Positions 52,734 through 61,607 of a stretch of 64,000 bases of DNA are shown piece by piece (within the stretch, counting starts at the first letter, position 1; the number at the start of each line of letters is the position of its first letter). The position numbers and the translations under genes were made by a program. Below the pieces are notes generated by a model. It searched no databases, had not been told where the DNA came from, and was given only the letters and a program-made list of their open reading frames with translations. Source of the DNA: Terrabacter aerolatus (GTDB lineage Bacteria; Actinomycetota; Actinomycetes; Actinomycetales; Dermatophilaceae); the NCBI RefSeq assembly GCF_007991735.1, contig NZ_BJYX01000005.1, forward strand, positions 124,001 through 188,000, in the 5' to 3' direction.

Positions 52734-54131
52734 TCATTCCCGTCGGTCGCCCTCGGGCAGCGGCAGGGTGAGCCGGAGGCTCGCTCCTCCGAGCGAGGAC
52801 GCACCCGCCTCGAGCGTCCCACCGTGCGCCCGTGCGAGCTCGCGAGCGATCGCGAGGCCGAGGCCCGCACCACCGGAATGGCGCGACCTGCTCTCGTCGA
52901 GCCGGACGAAGCGCTCGAAGACCCGCTCCCGCTCGGGCAGGGGTATGCCGGGTCCGTCGTCGTCGACGCAGACGACCGCGCTACCGTGCCTCCGTGAGAC
53001 CGTGACCGCCACGACGTCTCGTGCATGCCTGGCTGCGTTGTCGAGGAGGTTGCGCAGGACCTGTTGGAGCTGGTGGTCATCGCCCGTCACCCGCAGGGGA
53101 ACGTTCTCGAGGCGGACGGTCAGCGACGTCAGCTGCCGAAGGCGTGCGACCTCCTGGTCGACGAGGTCGTCGAGGTCGACGTCCCCCCGGCTCACCGTGA
53201 GGGCGTGGTCGTCGGCTTGGGACAGCAGCAGGAGGTTCTCGACGAGTCGGCTCATCCGCTCGGTCTCGGACCGCAGGATCGGGTCGAGCTCCTCCCAGGA
53301 CGTGTCCGGGTCGCCGGGGCTGACGACGTCGAGAGACGCGCGGATCGTCGCGAGGGGCGAGCGCAGCTCGTGACTGGCGTCGGAGACGAAGCGCCGTTGG
53401 GCGCGCTGGGAGGCTTCCAGCCGGCCGAGCATGGAGTTCATCGTCACGGCCAGGTGGGCGATCTCGTCCTGGGTGGGAGGTACCGGGACCCGGTCGTCGA
53501 GTCGCGACGCGCTGGTCCGCTCGACCTGGCTGCGGATCGCCTCGACCGAGCCGAGGGCTCGACCGACACGCCACCACGTGGTCATGGCGGTCAGGGCGAC
53601 GAGCATGGGCAGCGCGACGGCCAGCAGGATCGCCGTCGTGCGCACCGCCTCCTCGGGCGCCCCCTGGGACGCCTGCCCGACCACGACGTAGGTGGCCCCC
53701 GCGTGGTCGACGGAGCGGGCGACGACCAGCGGGTCCTGCAGGTCGTCGGGCAGCGGGAACGACGAGCGCCCACTGACGACGGTCTCCCCCACGGCCGGAC
53801 GCGTGGTCGTGAGGGGGAGCGCACGCGAGGGCCTCGAGGTGTAGACCACCCTGGAGACGCCCTGGTCGTGGCTGATGACCTGGACGAGGACGTCCTCGGG
53901 CCGTTCCCCGCGCTCGCTTCCTGCCAGCCCGCTCGCGCCATCCCGGGCCACCACCTGGGCGTCCTCCTCGACCACCGAGGTGACGCTGTCCTGCAGGGTC
54001 CGGGTGAGCGCACCCTGGAGGACCAGGACCAGGACCGCACCGCCGAGGAGCAGGGCGATGGCCACCACCGCTGCGGCGGCGACCGTCGCCTGCCCCCGGA
54101 CTCCGAGCGGTAGGCGGAAGGGTGCCCTCAT
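52734..54131 (-). CDS. Sensor histidine kinase
   Basis: A 465-residue membrane kinase. Residues about 10-37 are helix 1 (QATVAAAAVVAIALLLGGAV, LVLVLQ). An extracellular sensor of about 130 residues follows, then helix 2 (AILLAVALPMLVALTAM). HAMP is VEAIRSQVERTSASRLDDRV, and the H-box is FVSDASHELRSPLATIRASL. The ATPase has N-box LRNLLDNAARHA, G1 DDDGPGIPLPERERVFERFV and G2 GGAGLGLAIAREL. ATG 54131 has GAGGGG upstream and is preferred to GTG 54173. It follows the COG4705 gene by 71 bases in the same direction. The regulator gene converges from the other side, so kinase and regulator are in separate, tail-to-tail transcripts. Confidence 0.93.
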   Translation of the reverse strand: MRAPFRLPLGVRGQATVAAAAVVAIALLLGGAVLVLVLQGALTRTLQDSVTSVVEEDAQVVARDGASGLAGSERGERPEDVLVQVISHDQGVSRVVYTSRPSRALPLTTTRPAVGETVVSGRSSFPLPDDLQDPLVVARSVDHAGATYVVVGQASQGAPEEAVRTTAILLAVALPMLVALTAMTTWWRVGRALGSVEAIRSQVERTSASRLDDRVPVPPTQDEIAHLAVTMNSMLGRLEASQRAQRRFVSDASHELRSPLATIRASLDVVSPGDPDTSWEELDPILRSETERMSRLVENLLLLSQADDHALTVSRGDVDLDDLVDQEVARLRQLTSLTVRLENVPLRVTGDDHQLQQVLRNLLDNAARHARDVVAVTVSRRHGSAVVCVDDDGPGIPLPERERVFERFVRLDESRSRHSGGAGLGLAIARELARAHGGTLEAGASSLGGASLRLTLPLPEGDRRE

Positions 54132-54202
54132 CTGGCCCCTCCCTCGCTCGACGGCATCTTTGACCTGATCCACGACTTGCTCGATTGTGCCCGTCGCCGC
54201 GG

Positions 54203-55471
54203 CTACTGCTTCTTGTCGAGGGCGGCGATCGTCGACTGGAGCGCGTGCAGCGCGGTCAGGCTCGACGCCTGCGACGGCGGGTTGGCGCGCACCGCGGTGA
54301 GGGCTCCGTCGATCGCGGAGTCCATCGTGTGCCAGTCGTCGGGGGAGGCAGGCTTCATGGCAGCCTCACCGTCGTCCCAGGCCACCTCGAGGTCCTTGAT
54401 CCGAGCGGTGGCCCCGGCGAGGTCGTCCTTCTTCGTCTTCGCCGCGACGTCGTCGACGATCACCGCGAAGGGTCGCAGGTCGCCGATGGGAGAGGTCGCG
54501 TCCGCCTCGAGCGGGTCGACCCGGCCAGAGCCCGATCCCGACCGGGTGGCCGGGGTCGCCGCGGCAGGAACCGCCGCGGGAGCGAGGGCCGTGGCCGCCG
54601 CGACGACCGCGACGGCACCGGCGGCCGCCCAGACGTAGTCGCGTCGCGGGCTGACGGCCGGGGTGTCTCCCTTGGCTCGGATCCCGTGACGGTTGACGTT
54701 GACCTGCTCGCGCCCGACGAGCACGACGATGACGGCGAGGAAGAGCAGGCTCGTGACGCTCGCGCCCAGTCCGAAGCCGCCGAAGTCGCGACCCTGGGTC
54801 AGCAGGTCCCCGAGCGAGGCCCCGAGCGGGCGCGTCAGGACGTAGGCGATCCAGAAGGCGAGCACCGTGCTGAGCCCGAGGCGGCGAGCGGCCCAGACGG
54901 CGAGGATGAGCCCCCCGAAGATCAGGGCCCCGTTGCGGAATCCGAGGGAGAGGGCCTCCGTCGCCAGGTCCCCGCCTGCGGTCCCCAGGGCGAAGGTCGT
55001 GAGGATCGCGCCCCAGTAGAAGCGCTCGCGACGGGGCGTGTCGATCGCGGTGATGGCCAGGGTGCGCTCCTGACGCCACCACACGGTGAACACGACGGCG
55101 AGCACGACGGCGAAGACTGCCGTGCTGACGTAGAGGCTCACGCCGAGGATGTCGGTGAAGAAGTCGGTGATCTGGGTGCCGACGATGCTCACGAGGATGA
55201 CCGTCGTCCAGTAGAGCCAGGGCACGAGTCGCCGCGTGCGCAGCTGTGCCACCAGGGCGATGACGAGCAGGGTCGCCATCGCGCCGTCGGTCACCAACGG
55301 ACCGAGGCCGACCTGGACCGTCAGGTAGTCGGCGAAGGTCTCACCGATCGTCGTCGACAGGATCTTGATGACCCAGAACGTGGCAGTGATGGCGGGCACC
55401 TTGTTGAGCAGCCGTGGCGTCACGCTGGTGCGCACCGTGCTGGTCAAGGTCGATGTCGGGGCATCGGGCAT
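54203..55471 (-). CDS. COG4705-type membrane protein with C-terminal helical domain (copy 2)
   Basis: A 422-residue protein. Residues 20-275 have the eight-helix COG4705 core: FWVIKILSTTIGETFADYLT, VPWLYWTTVILVSIVGTQIT, RRERFYWGAILTTFALGTAG, FWIAYVLTRPLGASLGDLLT. Unlike copy 1 it continues through another helix (VWAAAGAVAVVAAATALAPA) into an extracellular helical domain of about 95 residues (AGATARIKDLEVAWDDGEAA, SAIDGALTAVRANPP). That domain resembles regions seen in iron/metal-uptake-linked membrane proteins, but this is weak evidence. It precedes the histidine kinase gene, so it may act with the sensor. ATG 55471 is preferred (AAAGGA 9 bases upstream); ATG 55480 is an alternative. Confidence 0.82.
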   Translation of the reverse strand: MPDAPTSTLTSTVRTSVTPRLLNKVPAITATFWVIKILSTTIGETFADYLTVQVGLGPLVTDGAMATLLVIALVAQLRTRRLVPWLYWTTVILVSIVGTQITDFFTDILGVSLYVSTAVFAVVLAVVFTVWWRQERTLAITAIDTPRRERFYWGAILTTFALGTAGGDLATEALSLGFRNGALIFGGLILAVWAARRLGLSTVLAFWIAYVLTRPLGASLGDLLTQGRDFGGFGLGASVTSLLFLAVIVVLVGREQVNVNRHGIRAKGDTPAVSPRRDYVWAAAGAVAVVAAATALAPAAVPAAATPATRSGSGSGRVDPLEADATSPIGDLRPFAVIVDDVAAKTKKDDLAGATARIKDLEVAWDDGEAAMKPASPDDWHTMDSAIDGALTAVRANPPSQASSLTALHALQSTIAALDKKQ

Positions 55472-55589
55472 GGAGGACATTCCTTTGCGGGTGGGGTCGA
55501 GCGGCCGGTCGTCCACCGGCGGGCGTGAGGTCCGCTCACCGCCCTGACGTGGACACGGGACAGCCACTCAGGGCGTTCCTGCGTCGACG

Positions 55590-55622
55590 ACCCTGTCGCG
55601 TCGACCCTGAGGCCACGCTGAG
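55590..55622 (-). promoter_or_regulatory. Response-regulator box and -10 of the COG4705-kinase operon
   Basis: On the - strand, CTCAG-CGTGGC-CTCAG (55622-55607), 11 bases, then CAGGGT (55595-55590). This is the same layout as the sites at 51924 and 51981. It is 119 bases before the gene start. Confidence 0.65.
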
Positions 55623-55675
55623 AGAGCGTTCCGAAGGGCCGCCTCCCGGCAGGGACACTCGTCCTGGCGTCCGGG

Positions 55676-56941
55676 TCATGACCGGAGGCCGGTGCCCCCG
55701 AGGCCCCCGTCGCCGGTGGCGTCAGCGCGGGCGCGCAGGTGGCGCGCCTGCGCCGCGTTGTCGGTCAGCCGCGCCGCGTGCGCCCAGGCGGCCCTCGCCT
55801 CGTCCCGTCGTCCGAGCCGGTCGAGCAGCTCCGCCCGCACCACGTGGAACGGGGCGTATGCCGTGAGGTCGAGGCCGTCGAGCAGCCCCAGTGCCACGTG
55901 GGGACCGTCGAGCTCGGCCACGGCGACGGCCCGGTTGAGACGCACGACGTCGGTGGGTCTCAGAAGCAGCAGATGGTCGTAGAGCGCGACGACCTGGGAC
56001 CAGTCGGTGTCGGCGGCGTCGGTGGCGTCGGTGTGCACGGCGTTGACCGCGGCCTGCAGCTGGTAGGGTCCGGGAGCGTTGCGCCGCAGGCACCGGCGCA
56101 CGAGCGCCTGCCCCTCCGCGACGAGGTCGGCGTCCCACCGGGACCGGTCCTGGTCCGGGAGCAGCACGAGGTCTCCGACCGCGTCGGTGCGTGCCGGTCG
56201 CCGGGCCTCGGTCAGCAGCATGAGGGCCAGCAGGCCCAGCGCCTCCGGCTCGTCCGGCATGAGCTCGGCGAGCTGCCGGGCCAGCCGGATCGCCTCGGCC
56301 GCGAGGTCGGGGCGGTCGAGACCGTCGCCGGCCGAGGCCGTGTGACCTTCGGTGAAGACGAGGTAGAGCACCGCCAGCACCGACGACAGCCGAGCCGGGA
56401 GGTCCTCGTCGCGGGGCACCCGGTAGGGGATGCCGGCGGTGCGGATCTTGCTCTTGGCCCGCACGATCCGTTGGGCCATCGTCGACTCGGGCACGAGGTA
56501 GGCGTGGGCGATCTCCGCGGTCGTCAGGCCGCCGAGCAGCCGCAGGGTCAGGGCCACCTGGGCCTCGCGGGAGAGCGCCGGGTGGCAGCAGGTGAAGACC
56601 AGTCGTAGACGTTCGTCCTTCACGGGTCCCTCCTCGTCCGGCTCGTGCGTGCCACGGCCCGGGTCGACCGCCTGCAGCGCGACCGCCGCGGCCTGGCGCG
56701 CCTCACGGGTGGACTCGCGCCGGAGGCGGTCGATGGCCCGGCGGCGAGCGGTCGTGATGATCCACCCGGCCGGGCTGGGCGGCATACCTTCTCGGGGCCA
56801 CCGCTCGACGGCCACGGCGAACGCGTCCTGCACGGCGTCCTCGGCGAGGTCGATGTCGCCGAGAGCCCGGATGAGCACGGACACCGCGCGCCCGTGCTCG
56901 GCACGGAAGACGCGCGCGATGTCCGCGCTCGTGACCCTCAT
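55676..56941 (-). CDS. ECF42 RNA polymerase sigma factor (canonical copy 2)
   Basis: A 421-residue ECF42-type sigma factor. Region 2 is RVFRAEHGRAVSVLIRALGD, AEDAVQDAFAVAVERWPREG, PAGWIITTARRRAIDRLRRE. The linker and region 4 are RLRLVFTCCHPALSREAQVA, LTLRLLGGLTTAEIAHAYLV, PESTMAQRIVRAKSKIR. The ECF42 C-terminal extension begins with RLSSVLAVLYLVFTEGH and continues as a TPR-like helical array (PYQLQAAVNAVHTDATDAAD). The extension is needed for activity in characterised members. It follows the YCII-2 gene by 17 bases in the same direction. No anti-sigma factor is present, as usual for this group. ATG 56941 is the start. Confidence 0.9.
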   Translation of the reverse strand: MRVTSADIARVFRAEHGRAVSVLIRALGDIDLAEDAVQDAFAVAVERWPREGMPPSPAGWIITTARRRAIDRLRRESTREARQAAAVALQAVDPGRGTHEPDEEGPVKDERLRLVFTCCHPALSREAQVALTLRLLGGLTTAEIAHAYLVPESTMAQRIVRAKSKIRTAGIPYRVPRDEDLPARLSSVLAVLYLVFTEGHTASAGDGLDRPDLAAEAIRLARQLAELMPDEPEALGLLALMLLTEARRPARTDAVGDLVLLPDQDRSRWDADLVAEGQALVRRCLRRNAPGPYQLQAAVNAVHTDATDAADTDWSQVVALYDHLLLLRPTDVVRLNRAVAVAELDGPHVALGLLDGLDLTAYAPFHVVRAELLDRLGRRDEARAAWAHAARLTDNAAQARHLRARADATGDGGLGGTGLRS

Positions 56942-56958
56942 CGCCCGACCGTCACGGC

Positions 56959-57339
56959 TCAGTGGTCGGTCGGGACCTGGCCCGGGTCGTCCCGGTCGAC
57001 GAAGGGACGCACCTCGACGGGCAGGCCGGTGGCTCCGGCGATCCGCTCGGCCCAGCCGAGCACGACGTCGTAGTCGTCGGAGCGGACGATGGAGAAGCCG
57101 CCGAGGTGCTCCTTCGCCTCCACGAAGGGGCCGTCGGTGAGCACGGCGTCGGCGACGGCGTCGCGCTTGCGGATCGTCGTGGCGCTGGCCTGGTCACCCA
57201 GACCGCCGGCGAACACCCAGCTGCCCGCCGCGCGGATGTCGTCGTTGACGGCCTCGAGGTCGGCCATGATCCGGCCGAGGTCGGCCTCTCCGGGGGGCGG
57301 CCCGTCGGGCGAGAACAGGGAGATGAGGTAGGTCTTCAC
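56959..57339 (-). CDS. YCII/DGPF family protein, partner of ECF42 (copy 2)
   Basis: A 126-residue DGPF-type protein: KTYLISLFSPDGPPPGEADL, AGSWVFAGGLGDQASATTIR and VLTDGPFVEAKEHLGGFSIV, the last containing the diagnostic DGPF. It shares the fold and position of YCII-1 but lacks that protein's Gly-rich insertion. The start is GTG 57339, with GGAGGAG 6 bases upstream. Its promoter region carries the same TGTCGA-N17-CGT pattern as that of YCII-1, so its sigma factor probably activates its own operon. Confidence 0.88.
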   Translation of the reverse strand: MKTYLISLFSPDGPPPGEADLGRIMADLEAVNDDIRAAGSWVFAGGLGDQASATTIRKRDAVADAVLTDGPFVEAKEHLGGFSIVRSDDYDVVLGWAERIAGATGLPVEVRPFVDRDDPGQVPTDH

Positions 57340-57409
57340 GGTGGTCTCCTCCGTGCCGGTGGTCACCGGCGGTTCGGGGGCGCACCGTCCGTGCGCCCTT
57401 CGCCGTCTA

Positions 57410-57436
57410 CACGAACGCCGGGACCCCGGATCGACA
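57410..57436 (-). promoter_or_regulatory. ECF42-type promoter upstream of YCII-2
   Basis: On the - strand, TGTCGA (57436-57431), 17 bases, then CGTG (57413-57410). It matches the YCII-1 site in hexamer, spacer length and -10 trinucleotide, and GTT precedes CGT in both. Confidence 0.65.
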
Positions 57437-57459
57437 CCTCTCCCGAGACGTCTTCGCCG

Positions 57460-57831
57460 TCATCCTCGTGGCCGCCGCTCGACGAGCCCGACGAGGTTGC
57501 CCTCGGAGTCGACGACGAAGGCCATCCACTCGTCGGTGTCGGCAGGCCCGAGGGTGTCGTCGTCGTGGCCGAAGATGACGTGCGGCTCGCTGCGCACCTC
57601 GACTCCGGCGGCCAGGAGCCGCTCGACGGTCGCATCGAGGTCGTCGACGCCGAGGTAGTGCAGGGCGCTCGGCGCCCCTCGGTCGAGGAGCAGCCGGATG
57701 CCGCCGAGGTCGAAGAAGACGAGCCCCGGCGGGTCGTAGGACGCGAGCGGTTCCGTGCCGAGCAGGTCACGGTAGAACGCGGTGGCCCGGCCGAGGTCGT
57801 CGGCGTGCTGGGCGATCTGGACGAGTCCCAT
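57460..57831 (-). CDS. VOC family protein
   Basis: A 123-residue glyoxalase/bleomycin-resistance fold protein: GLVQIAQHADDLGRATAFYR, LLGTEPLASYDPPGLVFFDL, GGIRLLLDRG and MAFVVDSEGNLVGLVERR. The ordered strands and the His/Glu-type positions fit the family; the substrate is unknown. ATG 57831 is preferred; GTG 57840 is an in-frame alternative. It lies between the YCII-2 gene and the ThuA-like gene in the same direction, but spacing suggests separate transcripts. Confidence 0.83.
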   Translation of the reverse strand: MGLVQIAQHADDLGRATAFYRDLLGTEPLASYDPPGLVFFDLGGIRLLLDRGAPSALHYLGVDDLDATVERLLAAGVEVRSEPHVIFGHDDDTLGPADTDEWMAFVVDSEGNLVGLVERRPRG

Positions 57832-57877
57832 GCCCGGCACGCTAGCCCGGCCTGCGAGGCCCGTCGAGACATCGCGT

Positions 57878-59050
57878 TCACATCCCGGCCGAGCGCAGGC
57901 CCGACTGCCACTCGATGAGGTCGCCGATCTTGGACGAGACCTGGTGTCCGTCGACGAGTCCGTTGGCCTTGCCGCGCGCCGTCTGCAGCGCGCGCAGGGC
58001 CGCGTTGCGGTCGCCGGCGTCGGCTGCCGCCTCGGCGGACGCGAGCCGCTCCTCGATCTGGGCCGCCAGCGTCCGGGTGCGGATCGAGCCGTTGTCGGAC
58101 GCGGCGAGCAGCCCCGAGACCTCGGAGAACGTCACACAGTCGCCGCCGCCACTCACCCTGCCGGCGGTCCACTCGATGCCGCCCTTGAGGTGCTCGAGGA
58201 AGTCCGGGTCGGAGTAGGAGGAGTCGACGTGACCGGCCCCCTCGTACCAGGACCGACCGCCCTCGACGTTCTGGCACCACGAGATCGGGTGGTCGGCGCC
58301 CATCCGGCCCCCGCTGTAGGTCGACTCGTCGAGCGTCAGCAGGACGCGAACGGACCCACGCGGGTTCGACGTGAAGTTGTACCACTCGTTTAACCGGACC
58401 CACGTCCGCGGCAGGTGCTCGGTCGAGGGGTGCGTCGGGTCCTCGACCCGCATCGTGGCCGTCTGCTGCGCCGGGTGGTTGACGAACCGGGCCCCGCCGC
58501 CCGAGAGCTTGCTGTACCAGGGCACCGTGTGCATGGTGTCGGTCGCCGCGTGCAACCCGACGTAGCCTCCTCCGCCGCGGATGTAGCCCTGGAACGCCGC
58601 GAGCTCCGAGTCGTCGAGCAGCCGGGGCGTCGACGGGTTCAGGCCGTTCGTGTTGTCGACCGGCGAGGCGAAGACGATCGTCGCGTACTTCGACAGGTTC
58701 TCGCTGCTCGTGAAGGGCGTGCTCGTCATGGTCAGGTCGGGCTGGCCCGGTGAGCCGGGTCCCCACCAGCCGCCGGAGCTGTTGGGCGGGTCCCAGACGT
58801 CGACGGTGAAGCCGCCCTGTCGGCCCAGGTCGATGATGGCGTGCGTCGTCTCGTCGATGTGGGAGTGGCGGAAGCCCAGCGTCTTGCCGACGACGAGCAC
58901 CTGGTACTGGTCGCCCGTGGGGGTCGCGCCGCCGCGTGTCGTGTCGGCGGCGCCGGCAGAGGCTGCGCCGGACCCGAGCACGAGCGCCGCGAGGCCCGTC
59001 AGGGTCCCGAGCAGTCGTCCCGGACCGACACGTCGTCGTGTCGCTGTCAT
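57878..59050 (-). CDS. Secreted ThuA-like protein
   Basis: A 390-residue exported protein. Residues 1-35 are a signal peptide (GPGRLLGTLTGLAALVLGSG, cleavage near ASA). Residues about 48-290 are a ThuA (trehalose-utilisation, class I GATase-like) domain: QVLVVGKTLGFRHSHIDETT, FQGYIRGGGGYVGLHAATDT, WVRLNEWYNFTSNPRGSVRV and HPISWCQNVEGGRSWYEGAG. The last 80 residues are helical (AAQIEERLASAEAAADAGDR), a common C-terminal add-on in secreted actinobacterial sugar-linked proteins. ThuA proteins bind or modify sugars, and secreted forms are often found with sugar isomerases, as here. The start ATG 59050 has GAGGAG upstream. Confidence 0.87.
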   Translation of the reverse strand: MTATRRRVGPGRLLGTLTGLAALVLGSGAASAGAADTTRGGATPTGDQYQVLVVGKTLGFRHSHIDETTHAIIDLGRQGGFTVDVWDPPNSSGGWWGPGSPGQPDLTMTSTPFTSSENLSKYATIVFASPVDNTNGLNPSTPRLLDDSELAAFQGYIRGGGGYVGLHAATDTMHTVPWYSKLSGGGARFVNHPAQQTATMRVEDPTHPSTEHLPRTWVRLNEWYNFTSNPRGSVRVLLTLDESTYSGGRMGADHPISWCQNVEGGRSWYEGAGHVDSSYSDPDFLEHLKGGIEWTAGRVSGGGDCVTFSEVSGLLAASDNGSIRTRTLAAQIEERLASAEAAADAGDRNAALRALQTARGKANGLVDGHQVSSKIGDLIEWQSGLRSAGM

Positions 59051-59106
59051 CGTTGTCTCCTCGTGTGAGTTGCCCTGTCGTGCCCCGGCGGGGTCGCCGA
59101 GGCGTC

Positions 59107-59135
59107 CCCTGAGCCGTGGACCACGGCTGAGGGGA
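59107..59135 (-). terminator. Terminator-type hairpin after the sugar isomerase gene
   Basis: CCCCT, G, AGCCGTGG, A, CCACGGCT, G, AGGGG: an 8-bp perfect inner stem with a 5-bp outer stem. It lies 17 bases after the isomerase stop, separating it from the ThuA gene. Confidence 0.7.
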
Positions 59136-59151
59136 GGCTGGTGCGTCCCGG

Positions 59152-60162
59152 TCAGTCCTTGCTGCTGCTGAAGGCGGCGTCGAACGCCGCGTCCGGCTTG
59201 TCGAAGTTCAGGGCCCGAACGAACTCGAGCGCACCCGGGGCGCCGACGAGGCGGTCCATGCCCGCGTCCTCCCACTCGATGCTGATCGGGCCGTCGTAGC
59301 CGATGGCGTTGAGGGTGCGGAAGCAGTCCTCCCACGGCACGTCGCCGTGGCCGGTCGACACGAAGTCCCAGCCCCGGCGCGGGTCGCCCCACGGCAGGTG
59401 CGAGCCGAGACGACCGTTGCGGCCGTTGCCGATCCGCTTGCGGGTGTCCTTGCAGTCGACGTGGTAGATCCGGTCCTTGAAGTCCCAGATGAAGCCGGCG
59501 GGGTCGAGGTCCTGCCACACCATGTGGCTCGGGTCCCAGTTGAGGCCGAACGCCTCGCGGTGCCCGACGGCCTCGAGCGTCGCCACGGTGCTCCAGTAGT
59601 CGTAGGCGATCTCGCTCGGGTGCACCTCGTGGGCGAACCTCACCCCGACCTCGTCGAAGACGTCGAGGATCGGGTTCCAGCGGCGGGCGAAGTCGGCGTA
59701 GCCGGCCCGGATGACGTCGTCGCCCACCGGCGGGAACATCGCGACGTACTTCCAGATCGCGGAGCCCGTGAAGCCGATGACGGTGTCGACGCCGAGCTTC
59801 GCCGCCGCGCGGGCGGTGTCGGCCATCCGCTCGGCCGCGCGCTGGCGCACGCCTTCCGCGTCGCCGTCGCCCCACACGGACGCCGGCAGGATGTCCTGGT
59901 GCCGCTGGTCGATGGGGTCGTCGCAGACGGCCTGCCCGACGAGGTGGTTGGAGATCGCCCAGACCTCGAGCCCGTGCCGCTGGAGGATCTCGCGCCGCGA
60001 CTCGATGTAGCCGTCCTCGGTGAGGGCCCGGTCGACCTCGAAGTGGTCGCCCCAACACGCGATCTCGAGACCGTCGTAGCCCCACTCCCCCGCGAGGCGA
60101 CACACCTCCTCGAAGGGCAGGTCGGCCCACTGTCCGGTGAAGAGCGTGATCGGTCGTGCCAT
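59152..60162 (-). CDS. Sugar phosphate isomerase/epimerase (xylose isomerase-like TIM barrel)
   Basis: A 336-residue TIM-barrel enzyme. Features are [20 protein letters not shown] with [90 protein letters not shown] and [20 protein letters not shown] with ISIEWEDA. The metal-site Glu, Asp, His and Glu are all visible. Close relatives are annotated as sugar phosphate isomerase/epimerase acting on inositol- or sugar-like substrates. ATG 60162 is the start. It follows the ebo-type genes by 41 bases in the same direction and may be their last member; a hairpin follows its stop. Confidence 0.87.
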   Translation of the reverse strand: MARPITLFTGQWADLPFEEVCRLAGEWGYDGLEIACWGDHFEVDRALTEDGYIESRREILQRHGLEVWAISNHLVGQAVCDDPIDQRHQDILPASVWGDGDAEGVRQRAAERMADTARAAAKLGVDTVIGFTGSAIWKYVAMFPPVGDDVIRAGYADFARRWNPILDVFDEVGVRFAHEVHPSEIAYDYWSTVATLEAVGHREAFGLNWDPSHMVWQDLDPAGFIWDFKDRIYHVDCKDTRKRIGNGRNGRLGSHLPWGDPRRGWDFVSTGHGDVPWEDCFRTLNAIGYDGPISIEWEDAGMDRLVGAPGALEFVRALNFDKPDAAFDAAFSSSKD

Positions 60163-60203
60163 CGTGGATCTCCTTGCTGCTGTGAGGTGCTGGGGTGTGC
60201 TGT

Positions 60204-61607
60204 TCAGTGGGTCGGGGCAGCGGCGACGGCGATCCCAGCGGCCTCGAGCACGAGGTCGTGGACATCCGCTGCCGCCACCGTCTCACGCCGCAGGCTCGCG
60301 TCGGAGGCGATGACGACGGGGCCGTCCACGGGGTCGGCGGGCAGTCGTCCGTGGCTGCCACGCACCCACCGCGGGTCGAGCGGGACGACCTTCATCGCAT
60401 ACCGCAGGCCGAGCTTCTTGCGCACGAGACCGAGCCCGGCGCGCGCCTTCGCCGACCGGTCGGCGGGGTCGAAGAAGAGCTCGGCGGGGTCGTAGCCCGG
60501 CTTGCGGTGGATCTCCACGCCGCGCGCGAAGTCCGGCGCCCGCTCGTCGTCGAGCCAGTAGTAGTACGTGAACCACGCGCGCGGCTCGGCGACGAGGACG
60601 AGGTCACCACTGCGCTCGTGGTCGAGGCCGAGTTCCGCCTGGGCCGCTCGGTCGAGCACCTGGTCGACGCCGGGCGTCGCCTCGAGCAGGGTACGGACCT
60701 CGTCGAGCCGATCGGCGTCCCTGACGTAGACGTGCGCGACCTGGTGGTCGGCCACGGCGAAGGCCGTCGACGCCCACGGGTCGAGGTACTCCATCCTCGC
60801 CTGGGTGTGGACCTCGAGCAGGCCGGCCCGCCGCAGCACCCGGTTGACGTCGACGGGCTGGTCGACGGCCGTGATGCCGTACTCGCTGACGACGAGGACC
60901 CGGACACCGAGCCGCTCGGCGTCGTCGAGCAGTGGCGCCAGGGCGTCGTCGAGCTCGCGGGCGGCGGCCCGCGCCTCGGGCGACTCGGGGCCGAAGCGCT
61001 GCAGGTCGTAGTCGAGGTGCGGCACGTAGGACAGCGTCAGGTCGTGCTCGGGCAGCAGGATCCGGGTGGCCTCGATGATCCAGCGGGACGAGGCGATCGA
61101 CGCGGTCGGGCCCCAGTAGTGGAAGAGCGGGAAGTCCCCGAGCCGGTCGACGAGCCGGTCGTGCAGGGCCGCCGGACGGGTGTAGCAGTCGGGCGACTTG
61201 CGGCCGTCGGCGTGGTAGACCGGGCGCGGCGTGACGATCGAGTCGACGTCCATGCCCATGGCGTACCACCAGCAGACGTTCGCGACCCGAGCCCCGGGGT
61301 GCGCCCGGCGCAGGGCGTCCCACACCTTCTCGCCCTCGACGAGCGCGTTGTGCTGCCGCCACAGGAAGACCTCGCCGAGGTCGCGGAAGTACCAGCCGTT
61401 GCCGACGGCTCCGTGCTCGGCGACAGGGCGTCCGGTGAGCATCGTCGACTGCACCGAGCACGTGACGGCCGGCAGCACGGTCTCGAGCGAGGCCTGCCAG
61501 CCGGACCCGGCGAGCCGGGAGAGGCGCGGCATGTCCGCGAGGGCGCGTGGCGTCAGGCCGACGACGTCGAGGAGGAGGACCCTGTCGGGTGCTGTGGGCT
61601 GGTTCAT
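60204..61607 (-). CDS. Alkaline phosphatase/nucleotide pyrophosphatase family protein, EboF-like
   Basis: A 467-residue phosphodiesterase-type enzyme. The metal site and nucleophile are [19 protein letters not shown] and [20 protein letters not shown] (Thr/Ser nucleophile segment). Other ligands are [39 protein letters not shown] and [10 protein letters not shown]. This is the type I phosphodiesterase family (PF01663) as found in ebo clusters, where the member is named EboF. ATG 61607 overlaps the EboE stop by four bases. It probably hydrolyses a nucleotide-linked or phospho-polyol intermediate. No signal peptide is evident. Confidence 0.85.
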   Translation of the reverse strand: MNQPTAPDRVLLLDVVGLTPRALADMPRLSRLAGSGWQASLETVLPAVTCSVQSTMLTGRPVAEHGAVGNGWYFRDLGEVFLWRQHNALVEGEKVWDALRRAHPGARVANVCWWYAMGMDVDSIVTPRPVYHADGRKSPDCYTRPAALHDRLVDRLGDFPLFHYWGPTASIASSRWIIEATRILLPEHDLTLSYVPHLDYDLQRFGPESPEARAAARELDDALAPLLDDAERLGVRVLVVSEYGITAVDQPVDVNRVLRRAGLLEVHTQARMEYLDPWASTAFAVADHQVAHVYVRDADRLDEVRTLLEATPGVDQVLDRAAQAELGLDHERSGDLVLVAEPRAWFTYYYWLDDERAPDFARGVEIHRKPGYDPAELFFDPADRSAKARAGLGLVRKKLGLRYAMKVVPLDPRWVRGSHGRLPADPVDGPVVIASDASLRRETVAAADVHDLVLEAAGIAVAAAPTH

